64,000 nucleotides of DNA from JAXLXE01 sp046328115 (lineage in GTDB: Bacteria > Chloroflexota > UBA6077 > JACCZL01), in assembly GCA_046328115.1 (NCBI GenBank), contig JAXLXE010000001.1, positions 372,001-436,000 on the forward strand, written 5' to 3'. The notes under the pieces are model-generated. The model saw only the letters and a list, made by a program, of their open reading frames with translations, ran no database searches and was not told the DNA's origin. The translations under genes were made by a program, and so were the position numbers. Shown piece after piece: positions 26,904-34,566 of the stretch (positions are counted from its first letter, which is position 1; every line of letters begins with the position of its first letter).

Positions 26904-27595
26904 CGGCGGAGTGCTCCCAACTTGTGCGCCAGCGCGGCGCGGTGCTTGCGTAGTGCCTCCTGGAAGGTGTCCGAGCTGATCGGGTCGGTCCACATGACCA
27001 GCGCGTCCTCGCCGTTGTCGCTGTAGTAGCGGCGCCGCAGCCCCATCTCCTTGAAGGTGTACTTACGGTAGAGCGCCTGGGCGACTTGATTGGTCACGCG
27101 GACTTCAAGTGTGAGCCACTGCGCCTTGATCTGGGTGGCGCGATCGATCATGCCCACCAGGAGCATCTCTCCGACGCCGAGACCCTGATAGGCGGGGTCT
27201 ACTGCGATGGTGGTGATGTGCGCCTCGTCGGTCACCAGCCAGAGGCCGCAGTAGCCGACGATTGGCGGAGCGTCGGGGTCTTCATCGGCCTCATGGGCTT
27301 CAGGGGCGGCCTGGCCCTTCAGGAAGCGCGATAGCCGGGCGAGCAAGCCGCCTTCCTGCCTTCCATCCGGGTCCGGGTTAGCCTGACCGTTGGCGATGCC
27401 GTTCAGGTTTCGGTGCAGGCGCTCCGCGTCGTTCTCTTCCTGGATGGCCCGGATAATGAAGTAGTGCGCGTTGCGGTTGGTCTGAATCTCTTTGCGGTAG
27501 GCGTTCTGCGGCCAGGGCTGGGGGAAGCACTTTTTCTCGATGCGCCCGACCGTGGGGATGTGCTCCACGCGCATCGGCTCGATTGTGAAACGCAT
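26900..27595 (-). CDS. rimI: RimI-like GNAT N-acetyltransferase with internal insertion
   Basis: This is a GNAT-fold acetyltransferase (231 aa); RimI acetylates the N-terminus of ribosomal protein S18. ATG 27595 begins MRFTIEPMRVEHIPTVGRIEK. The acetyl-CoA loop is in DPAYQGLGVGEMLLVGMI, and the C-terminal VTNQVAQALYRKYTFKEMGLRRRYY fits RimI. An insertion of about 60 residues between the first strands is rich in Asn, Gly, Asp and Glu (GNTL-free, ending in HEADEDPDAPP), making the protein longer than the usual 150 aa. Its place between tsaB and polA supports the RimI name. Confidence 0.85.
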   Translation of the reverse strand: MRFTIEPMRVEHIPTVGRIEKKCFPQPWPQNAYRKEIQTNRNAHYFIIRAIQEENDAERLHRNLNGIANGQANPDPDGRQEGGLLARLSRFLKGQAAPEAHEADEDPDAPPIVGYCGLWLVTDEAHITTIAVDPAYQGLGVGEMLLVGMIDRATQIKAQWLTLEVRVTNQVAQALYRKYTFKEMGLRRRYYSDNGEDALVMWTDPISSDTFQEALRKHRAALAHKLGALRR

Positions 27596-27597
27596 GG

Positions 27598-28287
27598 TCA
27601 AGTTGCCCTGGAGAGATAGATGGGCTCCGGTGACGCGGCCTCTGGGAGGATACCGCACTGCAGGCGTTTCGAGACCAGTTCCGCCAGGAGGGCGGGCCTG
27701 CGGATCGAGGCCGCGGGCGTCGCCAGCTCCACGTCGTCTGGTTCCAGGGCCACGCGTTCACGCGCCGGGACACTCAATTCGCCGGTGACGAGGCATGGCG
27801 CCAGCGCGCGCGCCGCGTTCACCAGTCCGTCGTCGTCCACGTTCGCTGCCGCGACGACGCAGCGTGGGACGCCCTCTTCGAGCGTGTAGCCTGCCACGAT
27901 CGACCGCCCGCGGCCGGCCTCGATCACGGCGAGAACTCGGCCGTGTCGGCGACCGGTGGACAAGACGGCCAGGTCTAGGGTGGGCACGCCGTAACACGGG
28001 ATGTCCAGTCCTAGCGCTAGCCCCTGGGCGATAGCGATGCCGACACGCACGCCGGTGTATGAACCTGGTCCGATTGCCACGCCCACGCATCTGAGGTCAC
28101 GTGGGCTGACTTCAACCAGGCGGAGCGACCGCTCAATGAGTGGGAGTACCTGGGTGGAGTGCTGCCGACCGGCGCACCAGACGTGCTCGAACAGCGGGCC
28201 CCCGCGGTACAACGCGATCCCCGCGATGGTCGTGGATGTGTCTACGGCAAGGACGGGGCCGGCGATGTCCGGGGCGGTGCTGTTCAA
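27598..28287 (-). CDS. tsaB: t6A tRNA modification protein TsaB
   Basis: TsaB (229 aa) is the scaffold partner of TsaD in making threonylcarbamoyladenosine at position 37 of ANN-decoding tRNAs. Its ASKHA fold is seen in VLAVDTSTTIAGIALYRGG and in GVAIGPGSYTGVRVGIAIAQGLALG. The start is TTG 28287, which overlaps the tsaE stop (TTGA), a coupled start. Its own stop lies 2 nt before rimI. tsaD and tsaC are not in the window. Confidence 0.92.
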   Translation of the reverse strand: MNSTAPDIAGPVLAVDTSTTIAGIALYRGGPLFEHVWCAGRQHSTQVLPLIERSLRLVEVSPRDLRCVGVAIGPGSYTGVRVGIAIAQGLALGLDIPCYGVPTLDLAVLSTGRRHGRVLAVIEAGRGRSIVAGYTLEEGVPRCVVAAANVDDDGLVNAARALAPCLVTGELSVPARERVALEPDDVELATPAASIRRPALLAELVSKRLQCGILPEAASPEPIYLSRAT

Positions 28288-28763
28288 TTCTTCGCCTGCT
28301 GACTGGCGAAGGTCGAGGCCAGGTGCTTGGGTAGCCGCTCGAATCTGATTTCGCGCACGTTATCGTCGAGCCATGTGAAGGTCAGCACGGCGGCATTCTC
28401 CACCACGTCTGGCGGGACCGCCTGGGGCCACTCGATGGCGCTCACGCCCCCCCGACCGGCGTACTCGTAAAGCGTGTCGATCATTTCATCGTCCAGCGCG
28501 GGGCCCATGCGGAAGAGATCCAGGTGGAAGAGCGGCAGGCGGCCCGGGTGTTCGATGGCGAACACGAACGACGGGCTGGTGACCGTCTCGGCGACGCCGA
28601 GTCCACGCGCCAGACCCTGGACAAACGTGGTCTTCCCCGCCCCGAAGTCGCCAATCAGCAAGAACACGTCGCCGGGCCGGGCTACGCGGCCAAGCGCTTC
28701 GCCCAGCGCCGTGGTGGACGCGGCGTCGTGGGAGATGAGGGTGTTGGCGGGGGCGCAGGTCAT
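28284..28763 (-). CDS. tsaE: t6A tRNA modification ATPase TsaE
   Basis: This is a P-loop ATPase of 159 aa that drives the TsaBDE cycle. ATG 28763 overlaps the thiL stop (ATGA). Walker A is GDFGAGKTTFVQGLA, followed by VTSPSFVFAIEHP, FHLDLFRM and the family motif VSAIEWPQ. The upstream open frame adds 11 residues but has no support. Coupling to tsaB, its functional partner, is exact. Confidence 0.93.
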   Translation of the reverse strand: MTCAPANTLISHDAASTTALGEALGRVARPGDVFLLIGDFGAGKTTFVQGLARGLGVAETVTSPSFVFAIEHPGRLPLFHLDLFRMGPALDDEMIDTLYEYAGRGGVSAIEWPQAVPPDVVENAAVLTFTWLDDNVREIRFERLPKHLASTFASQQAKN

Positions 28764-29824
28764 GAGCGCGGTGGCTCGGTCTTGAAGTGATCCCACGACC
28801 CTCGGTCGACGCGGACGAGCCGTCCCGTGGAGTCAACGACCTTGATGGCGCCTGGTTGACCGACGGCGAGCGACCCGACGAGGGTGAGGTGAGCCAGCCC
28901 CTGCGCATTGAGGGTGGCGCCGGCGTCGCGTAGCAACGGCTCCGGCCCCGCTACCAGCAGCTCAAAGTCCTCGCCACCTGCCAGCGCCGTTGCGCGCGCC
29001 TGATTTCCGCGGGTGTGGACCAATGCGGAGGATACGGGCAGCCGGTCGATCTCGATCAGCGCGCTCAGCCCGCTTGCGAAGGCGAGTTTGCCAACGTCGC
29101 CGAGGAGGCCGTCGCTCAGGTCCATGCCTGCTCGCACCCCATGTTCAGCGAGACACTGCGCTTCAGCCACGCGCGGTGTGGGCCTGCGGTGGGCGGAGAC
29201 CAGGGCGGCGGCGTCGGTGTCGAAGCTGTCCGATGTGACGACGGCGGATTCCAGGATCTCCAGGCCTGCGATCGAATCTCCCAGCGTGCCGGTGACAGCC
29301 AGCGCGTCGCCGGGCCGCGCCGCACCCCGCCTCAAGCCGGGGCCGGCGACCTGGCCAACGACCGTGACGCTGATGAACACGATAGGAGAGGAGACGGTAT
29401 CTCCTCCGGCAAGCCGTGCGCCGAACCGGTGGAGGCAATCGCCGATGCCGTCATAGAGCTCGTCGAGGTCCGCCACGCGGGTGTGTCGTGGGATACCCAG
29501 AGTGACAAACCCAAGCGTGGGCCGTGCACCCATGGCCGCGACGTCGCTGATGTTCTGCGCCATCGCCTTCCAGCCTAGGTCGCCCCATGACGTGGTGGTG
29601 GTCCGGAAGTGCACACCCTCTACCAACGTGTCGGTGGTGAGCACTTCGTTACGATCAGCCTCAGGTGTCCACAGCGCCGCGTCATCTCCGACCAGCATCT
29701 CGCCGACCGACGGCGGAGCAAGGGGGTCACGGTCCGCGGGTTCGATCCTCGCGACAAGGCGACGGATAAGGCCGAACTCACCGATCTCGGCGACGGTCTG
29801 AGCATTGGGAGATGCGTGCGTCAC
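28760..29824 (-). CDS. thiL: Thiamine-monophosphate kinase
   Basis: ThiL (354 aa) phosphorylates thiamine monophosphate to thiamine diphosphate. GTG 29824 has GAGGA 8 nt upstream. The AIR-synthase-like fold shows GEFGLIRRLVARI, VGDDAAL, TTDTLVEGVHF, MAQNISDVAAMGA and RLAGGDTVSSP, all in family order. The C-terminus has DLSDGLLGDVGKLA and GGEDFELL. It is the first gene of the coupled cluster running to mutM, a common spot for thiL next to tsaE. Confidence 0.93.
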   Translation of the reverse strand: MTHASPNAQTVAEIGEFGLIRRLVARIEPADRDPLAPPSVGEMLVGDDAALWTPEADRNEVLTTDTLVEGVHFRTTTTSWGDLGWKAMAQNISDVAAMGARPTLGFVTLGIPRHTRVADLDELYDGIGDCLHRFGARLAGGDTVSSPIVFISVTVVGQVAGPGLRRGAARPGDALAVTGTLGDSIAGLEILESAVVTSDSFDTDAAALVSAHRRPTPRVAEAQCLAEHGVRAGMDLSDGLLGDVGKLAFASGLSALIEIDRLPVSSALVHTRGNQARATALAGGEDFELLVAGPEPLLRDAGATLNAQGLAHLTLVGSLAVGQPGAIKVVDSTGRLVRVDRGSWDHFKTEPPRS

Positions 29825-30013
29825 GTTTGGCGTCCTCGACGAGAAGCGTTCATGCAATGTGAGTCCGTTCCGATCGGCGAGAAATTGTAGGTGGCGAGCG
29901 GATCGAGGACGCATCGAGGGCGTGAGCCCAAGCTGGATTCTGGCGATATCGCAACTTACCCCGTGTTGAAGCGGTGGCGAACTCCGAGACCGCGCCAGAA
30001 GATGATAGAGAAG

Positions 30014-30048
30014 ATGCGAAAGTACCTCCCGTCGCGGGTTTTTCGCAT
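30014..30048. repeat. Nested inverted repeat in the thiL/XRE divergent region
   Basis: ATGCGAAA (30014-30021) and TTTCGCAT (30041-30048) form a perfect 8-bp dyad. It encloses a smaller dyad, CCCG/CGGG (30028-30031 and 30035-30038). It could be an operator for the divergent XRE repressor or a structured leader. Confidence 0.5.
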
Positions 30049-30130
30049 TGCTCCCCGGTGACGCGGATCGACGGGGCCCCATCCTCGCGAGGATTCGGCG
30101 TATGGTCTCGCACACGCGCCGTCGCCGTGG

Positions 30131-30136
30131 TATACT
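30131..30136 (+). promoter_or_regulatory. -10 element of the XRE regulator gene
   Basis: TATACT lies 31 bp before ATG 30167. The -35 region is weak (CTCGCA at 30107-30112). Confidence 0.45.
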
Positions 30137-30166
30137 CGCGATAAATTCGGGCGTCTGGAGGCAATT

Positions 30167-30568
30167 ATGTCCATTGGCAAGGCCGTCCGAGACCTCATCG
30201 AGGCTCGTGGGCTGCGGCCGGCCGAGGTTGCCGACCGACTGGGTGGAAAGCGGAATCGGGCTACGTTCTACCGCCTGCTGAGCGGTGAGACGAGCGATCC
30301 GCGCGTGAGCACGCTTCTGGAGATCTGCGGATCTTTGACCACGAGCCCCAGCGAGCTGCTGCAGCTCGCGGGACTCTTGACGTACCAGGAGCGATCGCTG
30401 GATCTGATCGATGTGGAGCTGCGCCAGGCGTTTGGTGAGCTTCAAGGATTGACCGACGACGACAAGCGGCTGTGCCTCCAGATGCTCCGGAGCGTGATCG
30501 ATCTCCGCGCCAATCGCGCTGAAACGCAGAAGAAGCGCCGCGCGTCTCGCCTGCTCGCGAAGGATTAG
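30167..30568 (+). CDS. XRE-family helix-turn-helix regulator
   Basis: This is a 133-aa DNA-binding protein. GGAGG lies 5 nt before ATG 30167. Residues 1-60 form a Cro/CI-type helix-turn-helix (KAVRDLIEARGLRPAEVADRL and RATFYRLLSGETSDPR, then VSTLLEICGSL). The C-terminal half is a helical, charged region (TYQERSLDLIDVELRQAF, TDDDKRLCLQMLRSVIDLR) likely used for dimerisation, ending in a basic tail. The nearby inverted repeat could be its own operator. Its target genes are unknown; the divergent thiL operon and the following zinc-ribbon gene are the nearest candidates. Confidence 0.8.
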   Translation: MSIGKAVRDLIEARGLRPAEVADRLGGKRNRATFYRLLSGETSDPRVSTLLEICGSLTTSPSELLQLAGLLTYQERSLDLIDVELRQAFGELQGLTDDDKRLCLQMLRSVIDLRANRAETQKKRRASRLLAKD

Positions 30569-30651
30569 CGCGACCCGCGTTTCCGTAGTGGACGCGAGCC
30601 CTTAGAGGAGCTCGTAGTCCGTCGGTTCGTGGCCAGTAGCGGGAGAGCCCG

Positions 30652-31032
30652 ATGCCTATCTATGAGTACCGCTGCGGCGCCTGCCGCCTGCGCTCAAGTT
30701 TTCTGTACCAAACTTTTGCGGCGGCGGACACCGCGGAGCGGCGCTGCGAGCACTGTGGCTCAGACGACCTCTCGCGACTGGTCTCGCGGGTGGCGTTTCA
30801 TCGTTCCGAGGATTCGCGGATGGAGGAGCTTGCCGATGATTCCTCGTTCGCGGACGTGGATGAGAATGATCCACGCAGCGTGGCCCGATGGGCGCGGAAG
30901 ATGGGCGATGAGCTAGGCGAGGATTTGGGCGACGATTTTCGCGAGATGGTGGACCGGATGGAGGCCGGAGAGATGCCGGACGAAGGCGATGGCGTGGATC
31001 ACGCCGATGCCGGCGGGGCGGACGACTTCTGA
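30652..31032 (+). CDS. FmdB-type zinc-ribbon protein
   Basis: This is a 126-aa protein with an N-terminal zinc ribbon of the FmdB/CxxC_CxxC family: MPIYEYRCGACR and CEHCGSDDLSRL, with Cys 8, 11, 32 and 35. FmdB-type ribbons are seen as putative regulators. The C-terminal half is very acidic (DELGEDLGDDFREMVDRME, ending in DAGGADDF), which is longer than the usual 70 to 110 aa. It converges on pfkA 12 bp downstream. Function is otherwise unknown. Confidence 0.8.
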   Translation: MPIYEYRCGACRLRSSFLYQTFAAADTAERRCEHCGSDDLSRLVSRVAFHRSEDSRMEELADDSSFADVDENDPRSVARWARKMGDELGEDLGDDFREMVDRMEAGEMPDEGDGVDHADAGGADDF

Positions 31033-31044
31033 CGTGGGGTCCAG

Positions 31045-32133
31045 CTAGTCGCCAAAGGAGACGCCGAGGGATCGGGCAACGCGGACTCGCTCGCCGCCCG
31101 GCGGCACCAGGCGCTGGCCGTGGGTGGCCTCTGACAGCGGAATCGGAACGATCTCATCGCCTTTGAGGGCAACCATCTGGCCGAACGATCCGTGGCCGAC
31201 GAGGTGGGCGGCTGCAACCCCGAACCTGGTGGCCAGGACCCGGTCAAACGCGTTTGGCGAGCCGCCGCGCTGCAGGTGGCCCAAGACGGTGACGCGGACT
31301 TCGTGGGGGACGTAGGCTGCCAGACGCTCCGCCAACCAGTAGGAGATACCGCCGAGCCGTCGTTGGCTGGTGGTTGTTGCGTCTGCCTGATAGACGGCAC
31401 CGCCGCCCACCGGCTTCGCGCCCTCCGCGATCACGATAATGCTGAAGGACTTGCCTAGTCCGTCGCGCGCGGTGATGTGCTCCGCTACCTGCTCGACGCG
31501 GAACGGTATCTCTGGGATGAGCAAGATGTCGCCCCCGCCGGCCAGCCCCGCCTCCAGGGCGATCCAGCCGGCGTCGCGCCCCATCACTTCCACGATCATG
31601 ATTCGATGGTGACTTTCCGCGGTGGAGCGGAGCCTGTCGATGGCTTCGGTGGCCGTGGCCACGGCTGTGCTGAACCCGAATGTGAGGTCCGTGCCCGGCA
31701 AATCGTTATCGATGGTCTTTGGTACACCCACGATCTGGACGCCACGTCTGGCGAATCCCGCCGCGATCCGCATGGAGCCATCGCCCCCGATCACCACGAG
31801 CGCGTCGATCCCGAACGTGCCGAGTCGCTGGACGGCTTCTGCCGACCGATCGACTTTGATGAGCTCGCCGTTCACGATCGTTCGAAGCTCGAAGGGGTTG
31901 GAGCGATTGCTCGTGCCCAGGATCGTGCCGCCGCGGGCCAGCAGACCGGTCACGCTGGCGGTGTCAAGCGGCACCGGGGGCTGATCTTTCAGGAGCCCGT
32001 CGAAGCCGTCCGCCAACCCTACTACTTCCCAAGGGTAGTGACTCGCCGCGGCCTTGACGAAACCACGGATGACCGCGTTGAGGCCGGGACAATCGCCACC
32101 GCCGGTGAGGATCGCGACGCGATGGAGGTGCAT
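31045..32133 (-). CDS. pfkA: 6-phosphofructokinase
   Basis: This is a glycolytic phosphofructokinase of 362 aa. ATG 32133 starts right before RVAILTGGGDCPGLNAVIRG, the family N-terminus. The catalytic segment VPKTIDNDLPGTDLTFGF has Asp142, and HLQRGGSPNAFDR lies near the C-terminus. Donor specificity is set by two positions: Gly119 in GGDGS (Gly in ATP enzymes, Asp in PPi enzymes) and Lys139 in PKTIDND (Lys in PPi enzymes, Gly in Escherichia coli). The Gly/Lys combination occurs in some ATP enzymes of actinobacteria, so ATP is the likelier donor. It is divergent from the sirtuin gene. Confidence 0.93.
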   Translation of the reverse strand: MHLHRVAILTGGGDCPGLNAVIRGFVKAAASHYPWEVVGLADGFDGLLKDQPPVPLDTASVTGLLARGGTILGTSNRSNPFELRTIVNGELIKVDRSAEAVQRLGTFGIDALVVIGGDGSMRIAAGFARRGVQIVGVPKTIDNDLPGTDLTFGFSTAVATATEAIDRLRSTAESHHRIMIVEVMGRDAGWIALEAGLAGGGDILLIPEIPFRVEQVAEHITARDGLGKSFSIIVIAEGAKPVGGGAVYQADATTTSQRRLGGISYWLAERLAAYVPHEVRVTVLGHLQRGGSPNAFDRVLATRFGVAAAHLVGHGSFGQMVALKGDEIVPIPLSEATHGQRLVPPGGERVRVARSLGVSFGD

Positions 32134-32274
32134 GCTGGCCCCCGTGTGCTTGCTCTCGTATGGCCGAAAGGTCGTCGAGTGGAACGGCGTGGCGTATTCT
32201 ATCGAGGCTGGTCCGGGTTGGTGTCGAGGCCGGATGCCTGACGCGTGGCTGATCGGGGTGCGATGGGGTGATGA

Positions 32275-33036
32275 TTGGACAGTCCTGAGGGACGGCTTGT
32301 AGAAGCGCTGAGGGGCGCAGCGCGCATCGTGGCATTCACGGGCGCGGGCATCAGCACAGAGTCCGGGATCCCCGACTTCCGAAGCCCTGGCGGCATCTGG
32401 GACAGATACGCGCCCATTCAGTACCAGGAGTTCCTGCATAGCGCTGAGGCGCGACGCGAGACCTGGCGGCGCGCACTGCACACCTATCCAGTCGTTGCCG
32501 CGGCCCGCCCCAATGTGGCCCACCTGGCATTGAAGCGGCTGGATTCGATGGGTCGGCTGTTGGGCGTGGTGACGCAGAACATTGATGGGCTGCACTTGAG
32601 CGCGGGGCACAGTATTGAGTCGGTCATCGAGCTTCACGGCAACGCGCACTCAGTTCGCTGCCTGGGGTGCGGTGCGCTCAGTGCTCGGACGGACGTACAC
32701 GACCGGGTGCGGCGGGGGGAGGTCGAGCCGCGATGCGATCGCTGTGGCGGGACCCTGAAGCCGACAACCGTGTCGTTTGGCGAGCCGATGCCTACGGAGC
32801 CGATGTCTCGCGCGGCCGATCTCGCTCGCGAATGCGACCTGATGCTGGTGATCGGATCGTCGCTCGTGGTTCACCCGGCCGCCTCGATTCCGTTGCTCGC
32901 ATCGAGATCGGGCGCTGTTCTCGCGATCATCAACGCCACGTCCACGCCGCTGGATAGTCTTGCCGCTGTGGTTGTGGCGGGGAACGCGGCGGAGGTGCTT
33001 CCCTGGGCCGTGGACCAGCTTGGGACTGGCGCTTAG
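32275..33036 (+). CDS. Sir2-family NAD-dependent protein deacylase
   Basis: This is a sirtuin of 253 aa that removes acyl groups from lysines using NAD. The NAD-binding motifs are FTGAGISTESGIPDFRS (22-37), TQNIDGLH and the catalytic His in VIELHGNAHSVRC. Four zinc cysteines are in RCLGCG and RCDRCGG. TTG 32275 is the start with a weak GGGGTGA before it; the start is tentative. tldD begins 9 bp downstream, so sirtuin, tldD and tldE probably form an operon. No cobalamin or acetyl-CoA synthetase gene is nearby. Confidence 0.92.
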   Translation: MDSPEGRLVEALRGAARIVAFTGAGISTESGIPDFRSPGGIWDRYAPIQYQEFLHSAEARRETWRRALHTYPVVAAARPNVAHLALKRLDSMGRLLGVVTQNIDGLHLSAGHSIESVIELHGNAHSVRCLGCGALSARTDVHDRVRRGEVEPRCDRCGGTLKPTTVSFGEPMPTEPMSRAADLARECDLMLVIGSSLVVHPAASIPLLASRSGAVLAIINATSTPLDSLAAVVVAGNAAEVLPWAVDQLGTGA

Positions 33037-33045
33037 GCGCTGGGT

Positions 33046-34566
33046 GTGGCGGTGCCAATTCGCTCGGACGGCGTCGACGATCCGTTCAGCCCGGCGGCCG
33101 AAGCCGCGCTGGCCGAGGCTCGTGGCCTCGGGGTGTTTCTCATTGCGCGGTTTGAGCACCTGCGCGAGCGGACGGTCATTGCCTCCGCGGGGGAACGGCG
33201 CCAGATCACATCATCGCGGCGCTCGGGTGTGGGGATGCACGTGGTGCGGGGTGACGGGCGGATTGGGTTTGCATCCACGGATGATCTGTCGCCGTCATCG
33301 GTGGCGGCCCTGGTGGGCGAGGCCGTGGCAATCGCGGCCGTGGTGCCCGCGCCCGGCCGGAGTGAACCATTCATGGGCGTTGGTGCGGATTATGGCGCGC
33401 CGTGTGAGGTCCGGGAGGGACTGGCGGCTCGGGAGCGTTTTGACGCGGTAGATCTGGATGCGGAGTCTGCCCAGGTGGAGCGAGCGAATGTGGAGTGCTG
33501 GCAGCGGAGGGCCGACACGGCCGTTCGGACGACATACGCATGCGTTGACGATTCGTGGCGGATTGTGCGATCGGACGGCGTGGACGTGTCATTCTCGCTT
33601 CCGCGCGCTTACGTGCGACACCAATTGTCGGTGCGTACGGCGGGTGAGTCCGCCACGGGGTCCGCATACGTCTCGGGTCTTGACGAGCGCGTGCTGTTCA
33701 CAGAGGAAACTCGCGAACGGCTCGGGAAGTCGGCGGCCATCGTGGAACGACGTATCCGCGAGACGGCCGGCGCGGGATCCGTGCCGCATGGCCCGGCGCG
33801 GCTGGTGATGGATTTCGCCCTTGCAAAGGGCTTTGCGCACGAGGCGATCGGGCACGCGGCTGAAGCTGATCTCGTGCGCGCGTCCTACCTGGGCCGGGCG
33901 GGTCGCTTCAGGCTGGGGGAGCGAGTGGGCGCCACCGGGGTGCGAGTGGAAGATGGCCCGATCGCGGGTGACTACGCGGAGCAGCGCGTCGGCGCCTACG
34001 GCGGGAGCCGCCCGACCATCACCATCATCGATGACGGTGTGCTGGTGGGGGGGCTGGGCGATCCGTTTTTTTCGCCAGCGCTTGGACTTCCACACGCAGA
34101 CTGCGCCCGCGCCGCCAGCTACCGCGATCGGCCGTTGCCGCGGATGTCCAATATCCGCCTGCTCCACACCCGGGCTTCTCGGTACATCGGGGATCCCGAT
34201 CGGATGGACACGGATGACGTGCTCGCCACGCTCCGGGCGGGGGGTGTACCCACCACCGATCGGCCGACCTATCTGCTGGTGGGATATCGGGGCGGACAGG
34301 CGGATCCACACCAGGGTACGTTTCTGTTCACGGCGGCGTTCGCCTATGACTTGACCGATGGTGGATCACCGAAGCGTGGCGTCACGCTGGCGGGCTCGAG
34401 CGAGGCCGCTTTGCGGTGCATATCGGCCGCGTTTGGCGGGCCGCGATTCGACGCGATGGGATCGTGTACGAAGGACGGCAGCACCGTGCCGAGCAGCGGC
34501 GGATCGCATCGGCTCCTGGTGATCGAGCCCACGGGGGAGGTGGCAGTTGGCGGTTCGGGACGCTGA
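33046..34566 (+). CDS. tldD: TldD-type zinc metalloprotease
   Basis: This is the catalytic subunit of a TldD/TldE-type protease (506 aa). These heterodimers degrade unfolded peptides and process microcins and related peptides. The zinc motif is H265-E-A-I-G-H270 in FAHEAIGHAAEADL, and the C-terminal CTKDGSTVP carries the third ligand cysteine. The GTG 33046 start lies 9 bp after the sirtuin. The protein overlaps its partner gene by 20 nt, which fits a 1:1 complex. The substrate is unknown and no RiPP precursor is visible near. Confidence 0.9.
   Translation: MAVPIRSDGVDDPFSPAAEAALAEARGLGVFLIARFEHLRERTVIASAGERRQITSSRRSGVGMHVVRGDGRIGFASTDDLSPSSVAALVGEAVAIAAVVPAPGRSEPFMGVGADYGAPCEVREGLAARERFDAVDLDAESAQVERANVECWQRRADTAVRTTYACVDDSWRIVRSDGVDVSFSLPRAYVRHQLSVRTAGESATGSAYVSGLDERVLFTEETRERLGKSAAIVERRIRETAGAGSVPHGPARLVMDFALAKGFAHEAIGHAAEADLVRASYLGRAGRFRLGERVGATGVRVEDGPIAGDYAEQRVGAYGGSRPTITIIDDGVLVGGLGDPFFSPALGLPHADCARAASYRDRPLPRMSNIRLLHTRASRYIGDPDRMDTDDVLATLRAGGVPTTDRPTYLLVGYRGGQADPHQGTFLFTAAFAYDLTDGGSPKRGVTLAGSSEAALRCISAAFGGPRFDAMGSCTKDGSTVPSSGGSHRLLVIEPTGEVAVGGSGR

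Larger units (their letters stand above)
29825..30166. other. Divergent intergenic region between thiL and the XRE gene
   Basis: This 342-bp stretch holds no convincing gene. It contains a minus-strand TACAAT (29889-29884), which could be the thiL operon -10 element, although no good -35 is seen. It also has the nested inverted repeat at 30014-30048 and the plus-strand TATACT at 30131-30136 for the XRE gene. Confidence 0.5.
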
